Source of the DNA: QWOP01 sp003669605
Lineage (GTDB): Bacteria; Planctomycetota; Planctomycetia; Pirellulales; UBA1268
DNA length: 64,000 nt
Reading direction: 5' to 3'
Assembly (NCBI GenBank): GCA_947481985.1
Contig: CANKIK010000006.1
Coordinates: forward strand, 15,298 to 79,297
Shown here: positions 8,945 through 19,079 of the stretch, piece by piece
Layout: each line of letters opens with the position of its first letter
Numbering within the stretch: the stretch's first letter is position 1
Position numbers and translations under genes: made by a program
Notes under the pieces: model-generated
Database searches by the model: none
What the model was told of the DNA's origin: nothing
What the model saw: only the letters and a program-made list of their open reading frames with translations

Positions 8945-10207
8945 ATGGCCCACTCCGATCCGCACGCCTCCTCCGGCACCTCTCCTCCAGTGCCCTCCCG
9001 TGATCCAGACGCTCTTCTGTTCCGAGGAGTGGGCGTGGGCCCATCCACCGCCGCGGTCCATGCCGGTGAGGCTCGCCAGAAGCCCGGTTTCTCGATCACC
9101 GATCCCATCTTTGCATCGTCGACCTACACCTTCCCCGACACGCGGTCGATCGTCGAATTCATCGAGGAGAAGCAGTGCCGCGAAGAGTATGGGCGCTACG
9201 GTAACCCAGGCGAGCGGGTGGTTGAGGAAAAACTCGCGGCGCTCGATGGCGGCGAGATGGCGGTGCTATTCGCCACCGGCATGGCAGCCTTGGTGGGGAC
9301 GCTCATGGCCCACCTCAGCGCCGGTGAGGAGGTAGTGTTCTTTGATGAGTGCTACCACCGCAGCCGCGAGTTTTGCCGCCGGCACCTGACCCGCTTCGGG
9401 GTCGGTTTCCGCGAGGTGAAGACCGGCGACTATGCCGCCATGGAAGCGGCGATCACACCGCGAACCAAATTCCTGGTCAGCGAGTCCCCCACCAATCCCC
9501 ACCTCTCGATCGTCGACTGCGCCGCCTTCGCCGACCTCGGCCGGCGGCACGGCGTGCTGACGCTTATCGATGCCACTCTCTGCACTCCCTACAACCTCCG
9601 GCCGCTGGAGTCGGGGGTCGACTTCGTGCTCCACTCGGCGACGAAGTATCTCGGTGGCCACAATGACCTGCTCGCAGGCGCCGTGGCCGGCTCCCGCGAA
9701 CGACTGGAGCCGGTGCGAAACCTCCGGGGGATCATGGGTGGGATCAATTCCCCGCATAATGCCTACCTCCTCGAGCGGGGTCTGAAGACCTTCGCCCTGC
9801 GGATGGAGCGTCACAACTCCAACGGCTTAACAGTGGCCCGTTTCCTCGAATCACACCCCCGCGTGGAACGCGTCTTCTATCCCGGACTGGAGAGCCACCC
9901 CTACCACGCCATCGCCGCCCGGACGATGTGCGGATACGGAGGCCTCGTCACCTTCCTTCTCAAGGATTCTGACTGGCAGCGGACTGCCCGGGTCGTCGAT
10001 GCCGTCCGCATCCCGCGGATCGGCCCGAGCCTCGGGGGAGTCGAGTCGCTCATCGAGCAGCCGATGGTGATGAGTTACTGGAACTATTCCCCCGCTGAAC
10101 GGCGATCGTTCGGCATTCCGGAGAACATGATCCGGCTGGCGTTGGGCATCGAGGACTCGGCCGATCTCGTGGCCGACCTCGGTCAGGCTCTCGACAGCAC
10201 CGTCTGA
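8945..10207 (+). CDS. Cystathionine gamma-synthase (plant-type), PLP-dependent
   Basis: This 420-residue protein is a trans-sulfuration enzyme of the Cys/Met metabolism PLP family. PLP Lys234 sits in SATKYLGGHND. Other family blocks are YGRYGNP (82-88), SESPTNP, and a C-terminal IPRIGPSLGGVESLIEQP/MSYWNYS block. That last block and the overall pattern resemble plant cystathionine gamma-synthases more than E. coli MetB. The expected reaction joins an activated homoserine ester with cysteine to give cystathionine, on the route to methionine. The first 33 residues are Ser/Pro-rich and outside the core. A methionine gamma-lyase or homocysteine-forming activity cannot be excluded. A terminator-like hairpin in the leader suggests regulated expression. 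Confidence 0.85.
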   Translation: MAHSDPHASSGTSPPVPSRDPDALLFRGVGVGPSTAAVHAGEARQKPGFSITDPIFASSTYTFPDTRSIVEFIEEKQCREEYGRYGNPGERVVEEKLAALDGGEMAVLFATGMAALVGTLMAHLSAGEEVVFFDECYHRSREFCRRHLTRFGVGFREVKTGDYAAMEAAITPRTKFLVSESPTNPHLSIVDCAAFADLGRRHGVLTLIDATLCTPYNLRPLESGVDFVLHSATKYLGGHNDLLAGAVAGSRERLEPVRNLRGIMGGINSPHNAYLLERGLKTFALRMERHNSNGLTVARFLESHPRVERVFYPGLESHPYHAIAARTMCGYGGLVTFLLKDSDWQRTARVVDAVRIPRIGPSLGGVESLIEQPMVMSYWNYSPAERRSFGIPENMIRLALGIEDSADLVADLGQALDSTV

Positions 10208-10549
10208 GAGTCGGAATGGCTGAGAGTCGGGCTGGAAAGCAGCGTTGATCCCCCAGCCCTCCCAGCCCAACGGAAGGCAGCGATCGGCCTCGTTTGACAT
10301 TTTTTATCCGACAGACCTGGGCGCGGCAGACTCCCAAGCGAGTGTGCCGTTTTGCCGCAAAGTCCCCCGCGCTCCTCCATTTACCCCCATTGCGTCTCGG
10401 GACGGCGCAATTCGGGAGGCGTGGGGGGCTTCTACGGATCGCGGCGATTTTCACGGAAGTTCCGGTCGAAAGGATGCCGATACCGAATCCGACTACAGAA
10501 ACTCTGACGTCCCCCTTTCCGTCAGGTGTTGCTCTTCGGAGAAGTGTCC
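10208..10549. other. Non-coding leader region before the surface-protein gene
   Basis: No convincing gene lies in these 342 bases. TTGACA at 10294-10299, followed by a T run, could be a -35 box, but I see no good -10 partner at the right spacing. A small inverted repeat, CTGACG (10504-10509) with CGTCAG (10520-10525), lies about 25 bases before the start codon at 10550 and could affect ribosome access. I see no terminator after the preceding gene. Confidence 0.4.
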
Positions 10550-12631
10550 ATGAACGTCGCGAACGGTTTCCGCCGGGTGATCAGTTTGGTACTCCTGGCC
10601 GTCAGTACGCTAGCGGCGAACGCCCAGGCGCAGTCCGGTGCTGATCGGGAGGCAGCCGATGCCGCAGCCGCTTTGCGTTGGGCGCCGCACCGAGCAGCCG
10701 CAACGGTGACGGAATCTGGCCCGACTCCCACCGCCCCGGCAACTCTCGAGCCGGTGCCGATGGAGGATCAGGAGCTGGCCGCCGACATGGTGGAGAGCCA
10801 ACAGCCCCCCCTGACGCGGGCCCCAGCGAGTTATCGCCTCCCAGGCCCCCGGACAGCCCCAGACGCCGCGGCTGGCGCTGGCATGCCTCGTCGCAGCGTT
10901 CGCGCTGCTCCTCAACCCGGCCGTGGGGCCCCCGAGCGACCGACCGACGGATCGCGACTTCCGCCTGCGCAAAACCGCGCTCCCGGAGCGCCACGCGGCA
11001 CCGCTGCGGGCGACGGCGAAACGTCGCTGTTTGCCATGAACTTCTTCCGCGTTCCTCAAGGGGACGTCGGCCGACCGATTCTCGCCCGTGAGATCGCCCC
11101 GCAGCGGGGAGCGGTTCGTCCTGCGGCCGCCAGCGGCGGAGAATCGTTCCGCCCCAGTCCGCGGCAAGTCGGGGTCAACAACCCGCGGCTCGCTATGGCA
11201 CCGGAGGTTGGCTCGTCGGTGATGTCGCGTCCGCCGACGTCCTCGATGCCACGGGCGCGGGTTCCCGCCCGCCGCGTCGCCAACCAGCCGACCCCCGCTG
11301 GCGAGCTGCCGTCCCCCACAAGCCTGCCCGCCGAATCCTCCCCACGCTCCCGTGGACCGGTGACGATGGGCACTCCTCCACCGGCGATGGAGGACATGGC
11401 TGGCGATGGCGAGCTGTCGTTCGGAGGCTCCGCGGGGGACCTCGGATTCGGCGACATGCCGATGAACATGGGTGACGGCGGAATGTCCGACCCGACGCTT
11501 GGCGACCCGTCGTTCGGTGGCTACGAAGGTGGCTACGGCGATGGCTACGAAGGCGGCTACGAGGGTGGCTACGGCGACGATGGGATGTATGGCGATGCCG
11601 GCAGGCAGAGGGGAATGAGGCGTGCGCCGCAAACCTGGAGCGGCGACTACCAGCTCCACATTCCGTCCTTCTTCGACGACCCCTACGCCTGCGAGGACAA
11701 CGAAGCGTGTCCTGGCTGCTCACCAATCTGGGATCAGGATGGCCGGATCTGCGCCTACATGCGGCGTTTCGGCCGGCCCTACTACGGCTGGCGGTGGTAT
11801 CGCGATTTCACTGCCAGCGCCGGCGTGACGTCGTTTCAGAACACCAGCGACCTCGGTATCCATGGCAACTTTGGCTTCAACGAGTACGCCAACTGGGCGA
11901 TGCCGTTTTGGAATGCCTTCGGCGTTGGCTGGCAGATGGGCATCCGCGGAGTCCAGGCTGATTTCCAACCCACCCAGGTCCGAGCCGCCAATGGCAACAC
12001 CATCTTCAACAACCAGGCTCGCAACCAAGTCTTCTTCACCACCGGATTCTTCACCCGGGCCTTCGAGGGGCGTGGAATCCAGGGAGGAGCGGTGTGGGAC
12101 TACCTCCAGAACAACTGGTACGACACCTCAGACCTGAGCCAGGTGCGTGGCGAGTTGAGTTACGTCTGGGGCTACCATGAGTTCGGTGTCTGGGGCGCCT
12201 ACAACACGTCGAACTCCGATGGGATTTTCGTCAACGGTTCCCGCGCCCTCACCTACCACGACACCCTCGACGTGTACACCGGCTTCTACCGGCTGCAATT
12301 CGGCGATGCCAATGAGATGAAGATCTGGGGCGGGGTGACCGGCCAAGGGGACACCATCGTTGGAACCCTCGTTCGGGCACCGATGTCCCGCAGCTTGGCC
12401 CTTGAGGGGACGTTCACCTATCTCATCCCGCGGACGGCAAACACCGTCACGCTGCCAGCCGGCGGTTCGGTGAACTACTCCGAGCAAGCCTGGAACGTGT
12501 CGACAAACCTCGTCTGGTACCCGGCCTGTCGGGCCCGCCGCAGCCTGGCGAGCCCCTATCGTCCGCTGTTCGAAGTGGCCGACAACGGCAGCATGATCCA
12601 GGCCATCACGGTCACCAGAACGAAGCGCTGA
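10550..12631 (+). CDS. Secreted/outer-surface protein with low-complexity N-terminal half, planctomycete type
   Basis: The 693-residue protein has a signal peptide (residues 1-28, ending ANAQAQ), then about 250 residues rich in Pro, Arg, Ala and Ser. Next comes an acidic Gly/Asp/Met stretch and a run of GGYEGGYGDG-type repeats (about 323-350). From about residue 360 a folded C-terminal domain begins, with four Cys in a CEDNEACPGC cluster near 385 and many alternating aromatic strands (for example RWYRDFTASAGVTSF, EFGVWGAYNTS, DVYTGFYRLQFG). These suggest a beta-barrel or beta-sandwich. I infer an outer-membrane or surface protein of a family common in planctomycetes; the function is unknown. 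A rho-independent terminator follows at 12648. The start ATG at 10550 begins the signal peptide. Confidence 0.75.
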   Translation: MNVANGFRRVISLVLLAVSTLAANAQAQSGADREAADAAAALRWAPHRAAATVTESGPTPTAPATLEPVPMEDQELAADMVESQQPPLTRAPASYRLPGPRTAPDAAAGAGMPRRSVRAAPQPGRGAPERPTDGSRLPPAQNRAPGAPRGTAAGDGETSLFAMNFFRVPQGDVGRPILAREIAPQRGAVRPAAASGGESFRPSPRQVGVNNPRLAMAPEVGSSVMSRPPTSSMPRARVPARRVANQPTPAGELPSPTSLPAESSPRSRGPVTMGTPPPAMEDMAGDGELSFGGSAGDLGFGDMPMNMGDGGMSDPTLGDPSFGGYEGGYGDGYEGGYEGGYGDDGMYGDAGRQRGMRRAPQTWSGDYQLHIPSFFDDPYACEDNEACPGCSPIWDQDGRICAYMRRFGRPYYGWRWYRDFTASAGVTSFQNTSDLGIHGNFGFNEYANWAMPFWNAFGVGWQMGIRGVQADFQPTQVRAANGNTIFNNQARNQVFFTTGFFTRAFEGRGIQGGAVWDYLQNNWYDTSDLSQVRGELSYVWGYHEFGVWGAYNTSNSDGIFVNGSRALTYHDTLDVYTGFYRLQFGDANEMKIWGGVTGQGDTIVGTLVRAPMSRSLALEGTFTYLIPRTANTVTLPAGGSVNYSEQAWNVSTNLVWYPACRARRSLASPYRPLFEVADNGSMIQAITVTRTKR

Positions 12632-12647
12632 CATCCCCGCCCGCGGG

Positions 12648-12676
12648 AGCCCCGGCCACTGGCCCGTGGGCTTTTT
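12648..12676 (+). terminator. Rho-independent terminator after the surface-protein gene
   Basis: AGCCC (12648-12652) plus CGG pairs with CCG and GGGCT (12668-12672), with a single bulged T, and is followed by TTTTT. It lies 17 bases after the stop codon at 12631 and points the same way as that gene. Confidence 0.8.
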
Positions 12677-12781
12677 ACGGCCAGAGGGCCCCTGCCGCAG
12701 AGGATGATGTTTCTGGTATCCTGCCTGGGTCTTGGGCTCCCACGAACCGAGCCCGCACGTCCCCAGGAAAGTCACCCCCCC

Positions 12782-15019
12782 ATGCCGGAATCAAACGATC
12801 CGTGGGCTTCGCTCGCCGACAACCTTGGCGCCGGATCGGCGCCGGAGCCGGCTCAGCCCTCCCGCCCGACCACACCGCCGCCCCGCCGGCCTGAGGCGCG
12901 GAAACCGGCCGCGGCGGCCCCGCCCCTCCCCTCTGCCGACTGGGGGGACATCGTGTCGGGACTGGGCCTGCAGCCCGATGCTCCCCCTCCACCGAGAGCC
13001 AGTTCCCCTCCCAGGCCTGCGGCGGCCGTTCCACCTGCTCCTCCGACGCAGCGCCCCGAGCAAGGTGCGGCTGATCGCGGACAATCGGAATTCGACTTCG
13101 ATTTTCGTCCCCCCGCGGAGCGATCTGGGGCTGACAGGGGGAGCGAGCGCCCCGCGGCCCGCCGTGACGACACCGTCCGCGACACCGCGGACCGAGACAA
13201 TCCCCCCCGCAGTGGCGAGGCACGGCAGGACCAGGGGCGCCGGGACGACTCCCGCGGCCGCCGCGACGGGCGGGGACGCGGTGACAACCGCGGCGGCGGT
13301 GAAGCGCGGGTTGGCGGCGAACCGCCCCGTGATCAGCGGCGCCGCGATGATTCCGCAGGGCGATCGGAAGAGCGTCGCGTTGATCTCGGCGACCAGCCAT
13401 CCAGCGAGCGGCGGCCTTCCTCCACCGAGCGGGTTGCGTTGGAACGTGGCTCGGACGACCGCAGGCATGGGGACGACACGGCGGGCGTGGCCGCGGGCGA
13501 TCGGGACGGAAGTGGACAGACTTCCGGCGTCCCCCGCGAGGGAGGTGCCGAGGAGCCCCGTCGTGGCCGTCGGCGCCGCGGCAGACGCGGCGGGCGTGGC
13601 CGCGGGGGCCGCGAGCGTGGCCCCGAGGATGCTCGTGCTGATGGCGTCCGCCCCGAGGGCGCCCGCGGTGATGATGATCCAGTCCCGGGGCGCAGCGGTT
13701 ACCTCGATTCCGGGGACGATCTTGGTCCGGAAGCTGGGGTTAGCCGGGAACACGATCGCGATCGAGAGCCATCCCGACCGGCTCGGCGTGAGCCAGCTTC
13801 CGGCCGCAGTTCTCCCCCTGAGGGGCGTGCCCGCCAGGACGAACGGAGCGACCGGGATGAACGTGGCGACCGGGAGCGCCCGCGGCGGACAGCGAGTCCG
13901 CAGACGCCGCGCCCCCCCGTTGAGAACCGGGAGGATGCTTGGGGCGGGATTGATCTTGGCCCCCCGACAACCGCTCGGGCAGTCGACGGAGGTTCCCTCG
14001 ACGATGAGAGGCTGCCGCTCGGTGAAGGACGTCGTGAAGGAGATGCGGGGAGCGAGACTCTCGACGGCGACGATCTCTCTGGCCGCCGTCGGCGACGGCG
14101 TGGCCGCCGTGGTGGCCGCCGTCGCAACTCTGCCAACCGGGAACGACTCCGCGAGGAACGACTCTCGACCGAGGGGGACGGGGCGGGCGGCGCTGACGCT
14201 GGTGTGGCCGATCGTGGCGTTGAAGACCTGCACGATGACGACGGCCTGCCGACGGGCTATGGCCGACCAACCACACCGCGAGCCGATGGTTTGCGCAGTG
14301 GAGATGAAGGCGGTTCCCAGGGTGCTGCTGGCGGTTCCCAGGGTGCTGCTGGCGGTTCCCAGGGTACTGCTGGCGGTTCCCAGGGTACTGCTGGCAGAGG
14401 CGGAGAAAGACGGAGCGAAACCGGCCGTGCGGCCGAAGGAGAGGCCCGTGGCCGGCGGCGGCGGCGGGGCGGTGACCGCCGTGACGATGCCGGCACAAGG
14501 CCGGCCCGTTCAGGAGCCAGCACAGGCCCCCGGACCGGAACGAGCACTGGAGCCCAGACTGGTACCAGTTCTGGAGGCGAGGGGTCGGAAAGCGGCGGGC
14601 GTGGGCGTTCGTCGCGGCGCCGTGGCAGCGGCAGCGGCAGCAGTAGCAGCAGCGGCAGCAGCAGCGGTGGGCGGAGTCGACGGCCTGAACCTGAACTGCG
14701 TCCCACTTCAAGCCTCTCCCGGGGCCGTCGCGATGACTTCGCTCCGGTTGCCGGAGGGTACGACGAAGACGACGAGGGGCTTGATTTCCTCGGCATTGAG
14801 GATGCCAACCGGGATGACCAACCACGCCGTGAACAACGGCGTCAGGATGACGACGATGACGTGCTCGCCGAAAGCGGCCTCAACACGGTGACTGATGTCC
14901 CCAGTTGGGTCGAAGCGATCGGCATCGTGATTGCCGGCAACCTCGACGCCCGAAACCGCCCCCCGCGCAGTGACGAAAACGACCGGGGCCGTCGTGACAA
15001 CAATCGCGGCGGGCGTTGA
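12782..15019 (+). CDS. Large intrinsically disordered Arg/Asp/Gly-rich protein
   Basis: The 745-residue product is dominated by Arg, Asp, Gly, Ser, Pro and Glu, with RGRRGGRGRGG-type RGG/RG clusters around residues 265-280 and again near 440. Four tandem GGSQG(A/T)A units sit at residues 510-537. Only the ends look conserved or foldable: a short N-terminal MPESNDPWASLADNLG motif, a second WGDIVSGLGL motif near residue 57, and a C-terminal segment TDVPSWVEAIGIVIAGNLDA shortly before the end. RGG-rich disorder suggests RNA binding or condensate formation, and the C-terminal helix may be an anchor; this is inference. The start at 12782 is the ATG nearest the conserved N-terminal motif. The opposite strand is open over a long distance because of base bias, but that is not a gene. 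Confidence 0.7.
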   Translation: MPESNDPWASLADNLGAGSAPEPAQPSRPTTPPPRRPEARKPAAAAPPLPSADWGDIVSGLGLQPDAPPPPRASSPPRPAAAVPPAPPTQRPEQGAADRGQSEFDFDFRPPAERSGADRGSERPAARRDDTVRDTADRDNPPRSGEARQDQGRRDDSRGRRDGRGRGDNRGGGEARVGGEPPRDQRRRDDSAGRSEERRVDLGDQPSSERRPSSTERVALERGSDDRRHGDDTAGVAAGDRDGSGQTSGVPREGGAEEPRRGRRRRGRRGGRGRGGRERGPEDARADGVRPEGARGDDDPVPGRSGYLDSGDDLGPEAGVSREHDRDREPSRPARREPASGRSSPPEGRARQDERSDRDERGDRERPRRTASPQTPRPPVENREDAWGGIDLGPPTTARAVDGGSLDDERLPLGEGRREGDAGSETLDGDDLSGRRRRRRGRRGGRRRNSANRERLREERLSTEGDGAGGADAGVADRGVEDLHDDDGLPTGYGRPTTPRADGLRSGDEGGSQGAAGGSQGAAGGSQGTAGGSQGTAGRGGERRSETGRAAEGEARGRRRRRGGDRRDDAGTRPARSGASTGPRTGTSTGAQTGTSSGGEGSESGGRGRSSRRRGSGSGSSSSSGSSSGGRSRRPEPELRPTSSLSRGRRDDFAPVAGGYDEDDEGLDFLGIEDANRDDQPRREQRRQDDDDDVLAESGLNTVTDVPSWVEAIGIVIAGNLDARNRPPRSDENDRGRRDNNRGGR
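14309..14392 (+). repeat. Four tandem 21-bp repeats within the disordered protein gene
   Basis: Units begin at 14309, 14330, 14351 and 14372. Units 1-2 differ from units 3-4 by a single base that changes Ala to Thr in the GGSQG(A/T)A peptide. The repeat is in frame, so copy-number change would alter length without a frameshift. Confidence 0.9.
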
Positions 15020-15035
15020 CGGCCTGCCGTCGACG
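15014..15035. terminator. Hairpin between convergent genes
   Basis: CGTTGACGG (15014-15022) pairs with CCGTCGACG (15027-15035), 9 bp including one G-T pair, around a CCTG loop. It overlaps the stop codon of the disordered-protein gene and lies 3 bases from the stop of the convergent gene. No T run follows on either strand, so a terminator role is only likely, not clear. Confidence 0.4.
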
Positions 15036-15037
15036 GC

Positions 15038-15781
15038 TCACTTCATCGAGATCGTCCGCGCCAGCGGCTTGAGGATCTGCTCGACTACACAGCTGTCGAC
15101 CACGTCCTGAGCAATCTGCGCCAAACGGTTGACTGCATCCACATAGGATGTCTGGGGGTCCAGGCTGCCATACTGCCGCGCCGTGACATAGACGCTCAAC
15201 TGCTCCTCGGCGAAATCGCCGGTGCGAACCTGGAAGGCGTTGGTCCTCGTCTCGGTGCTGATCCGAACCTGGACGCGACAGTCTTCGTCGAGCGAAACCG
15301 TTAACGAGGGCTCGTAGTTAATCACCCGCCCTCCGGGGATCTCGGCCACCTTATCGAGTGCCAATCCCACTCCCAACGCCTCGGCAAGGAGCGCGTTGTG
15401 ATTTCCCCGGTAGGCAAAGTCAAACCCGAACAGCAAGTCGAGCGCCTCGCAGTCAAGCGGGCTGATGGATAACAGCGGGGGCGCTAGGTCAAGGATCAGG
15501 CGGTGCTGGTCAAGAACGGACTCCAGCGAGGAGGGATTGACGTGGCCGGAACAGAGCCGCTTGGACTCGACGGCTGCCCAGCGATACCTCCCCTGCTCCT
15601 TGTCCTCCTCGAGGACGAAATCCCGCTTGTCGCGGCAATAAAACTTCCGCATCGTGGGATAAGTCTTCTGGACACGCTCGAAGAAGTGGAGGATCGTGTC
15701 CCTCTGGGAAGGGAGTTCCATCTCCGTGGCCAGGTTCATGTTCACGTAAAAGTCGTCGGCCAGCGACGCGTAGGGCGTCAT
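15038..15781 (-). CDS. Hypothetical protein (247 residues)
   Basis: I do not recognise this protein. It has no signal peptide or membrane segment and reads as a well-folded alpha/beta protein: YPTMRKFYCRDKRDFVLEED near residues 40-60, a central LLSISPLDCEALDLLFGFDFAYRGNHNALL block, then strands such as RVQVRISTETRTN. The N-terminal half mentions no known active-site motif. Normal codon use and a lack of competing genes on the opposite strand support a real gene. It converges with the disordered-protein gene and is transcribed away from the gap at 15782-16088. A role cannot be proposed from sequence alone. Confidence 0.75.
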   Translation of the reverse strand: MTPYASLADDFYVNMNLATEMELPSQRDTILHFFERVQKTYPTMRKFYCRDKRDFVLEEDKEQGRYRWAAVESKRLCSGHVNPSSLESVLDQHRLILDLAPPLLSISPLDCEALDLLFGFDFAYRGNHNALLAEALGVGLALDKVAEIPGGRVINYEPSLTVSLDEDCRVQVRISTETRTNAFQVRTGDFAEEQLSVYVTARQYGSLDPQTSYVDAVNRLAQIAQDVVDSCVVEQILKPLARTISMK

Positions 15782-16088
15782 TCGTGTTCACTCCGAGGCG
15801 GAAAGGTCCAGAAAACGAATATACGACCGGTCCGAAGAACATGTCAAAATGGCGGGAATGAACGATGAGGGGGACTTTTCCGGCGATCTCGGGACCGTCG
15901 AGTTCCTTCGCTGGATTTCTAGTTGATGCAGGCGCATAATCCTCCCCCAGATTCGCACTTCGGCTCCGCCCCCTTGCCCTTTGAGCGTTCAAGACCGCCC
16001 GCCCGATTTGCAGGCCATTCCTCCACTGCCCGCTGGATGCCACGCTCCCCACTGACCAAGCACCCCCACCCGTTCCAGGCAGCGTTCC
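15782..16088. other. Intergenic region upstream of two divergent genes
   Basis: No gene is apparent. The stretch GATGAGGGGGACTTTTCC (about 15866-15883) loosely resembles the dispersed element core (GGRATGACTTTTTCC), but no outer stem is visible and I do not count it as a copy. Otherwise I see nothing. Confidence 0.4.
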
Positions 16089-16295
16089 ATGGCCACGTCG
16101 ATCGACTCCGCTCGCTTTCCGGAGGCTCGCGTGAGCATCGAGAGACGCAGCGACGGAGCGATCGTGGTCCGGGTGAAGTCCGATGGCCAAGGAGAGGCGC
16201 AACTGCCAGACGCAGTATTCGCTTTCCGTTGCGGGGATCCGCAGTACGCCTACTGGCTTGAACGGCTCAACGCAGCCAGCAACATCGGGCAATAA
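16089..16295 (+). CDS. Small hypothetical protein (68 residues)
   Basis: This short plus-strand gene encodes a soluble 68-residue protein with a plausible strand/helix pattern (RVSIERRSDGAIVVRVKSDG, then FAFRCGDPQYAYWLERLN). The region is not used by another gene, and the composition is that of a normal protein rather than a shadow frame. No motif is recognisable. It converges with rho, whose stop lies 112 bases further on. Its small size keeps the confidence moderate. Confidence 0.5.
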   Translation: MATSIDSARFPEARVSIERRSDGAIVVRVKSDGQGEAQLPDAVFAFRCGDPQYAYWLERLNAASNIGQ

Positions 16296-16407
16296 GTCCA
16301 TCCGGCAGGTGAAAAGCCCGCTGTTCCTGTCAGGAACGGATCCTTTCGAAACGGTCTCTGTGGACTCTCGTTCCCCGCGGACCGATCCGTCCTTCTTGTG
16401 GGAATAA

Positions 16408-17859
<1,452 letters not shown>

Positions 17860-19079
17860 AGCTGCAACACACTTTTCTGAGGAACGTTCGCATGCCCCCG
17901 CCCACGGCAGGGGATCACGCCGGCCGGCCTCAAGGCGCCGGCCCGTCATCACCAGGGATACTCGGTAATGGGGACCACTCGACACGAAGCACGACGGTCA
18001 ACTGTTCTGGCCGATCCAAAACAACACAGTCAGGGATTACCCGGATAACCGGGCTGTATGACCATCCCCAAAAAACATTTCGGGAAACATCTCGGGAACA
18101 TTGTCCAGCCAGCGTTGAGCCATCCGGCGGCGGATCCGCGTGGGGTGAGAGCGCCTCAAAAAGGCAGCAAGGGTCACCCGGCGACCAAACCGGTCTATCC
18201 GGAGGAGTCAGCGAGAGAGAGACGAAATCCAACTTTGGTGGTACCACCAGTCGACGATGAGGTCACTGGTGTGGATTAGTGATGGCGGATGTCCCGATCA
18301 AGCCACGCATGAGCACGCATGAGCACAGCAAGCCAAGCATGTGAGCACACCAAGACCTGACGCCACCCTTAAAAAGCCCCCGTGACAGGCACTTGCCCAA
18401 CAAGCCCCATGGAAATCCCCCATGGAAATCACCAGTGGGCGCCCCAAGGGAAATAGACGCGGAACAGCCCCACTGAGGGATGAAATCCGATCGATCATCC
18501 CCCGGAACGTGTCAGCAACCAGCACTGTCAGAAAACAACACTGCAACAAACCCTGCCGCACAGGCGTTGCCCGCAACCGATCGCACTGGCTCGCTCACAA
18601 AGAAACAAGCCGTTGATCGAAACCGGAATCGGACAGGAAAACCCTGACCGGACCGGAAGCAGGAACGGTCCGTGCAACGGACCAGTTTCCATTCAATCCA
18701 GCGGGAACACCCGGCTGGGAATATCTCTGCGGCCCAGGTTTCCTGGAATTTCCCTGGAGTCCCAGGAAACTGACCCAGCAAGCCCATGCTGCAAACGATG
18801 ACAACAGTATCCGGAGCGTCGTTCGGTGTGTCAAGCCACCAGCCATATCGATCTGGGGCAATACCCGGGCACGGCGAACCAAAAGCGGCCTCATCGCGTC
18901 ACCTCGCCTGTCGGCTTGAAGCCTGGTAGCCCGGGGGATTGAGGCGGGATGGAAAGAGCGGCCGGCAGAAGAACCGGAAAATCGATGCGACTTCCCCATG
19001 CCAATCGACCGATACAGATCGGGATGACCGGCACCGCTCCCGGGACCGGCATCACCTCCCGACCGAGGCTCCTGTTGCC
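17860..19079. other. 1.2-kb non-coding region upstream of rho and of the thioredoxin/YHS gene
   Basis: No convincing gene is seen on either strand. The composition differs from the neighbours: it is C/A-rich on the plus strand and G/T-rich on the rho-coding strand. Visible structure includes CCCGG-ATAA-CCGGG (18040-18053); a perfect 14-bp palindrome TGGTGGTACCACCA (18236-18249); direct repeats of GCATGAGCAC (from about 18307); a 6-bp hairpin GGTCCG/CGGACC (18667-18683); and a 9-bp stem GTTTCCTGG/CCAGGAAAC (18738-18770). Part of it may be a long rho leader, since rho is often autoregulated by early termination, or a structured RNA. I could not match it to a known RNA family. Confidence 0.5.

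Noticed and set aside
12791..14233. Long open frame on the minus strand (480 codons)
   Set aside because: It is the shadow of the Arg/Asp/Gly-rich gene, produced by its extreme base bias; its residues are low-quality and no ribosome site or motif is seen.
18030..18056. Core-like GTCAGGGATTAC in the rho leader
   Set aside because: It differs at one core base from GTCNGGRATGAC and lacks the T run and the outer stem, so I do not count it as a copy.
18298..18999. Two short minus-strand frames (92 and 134 codons) in the rho gap
   Set aside because: Composition is not protein-like, with Cys-rich and Arg-rich runs, and there is no ribosome site; I treat the region as non-coding.
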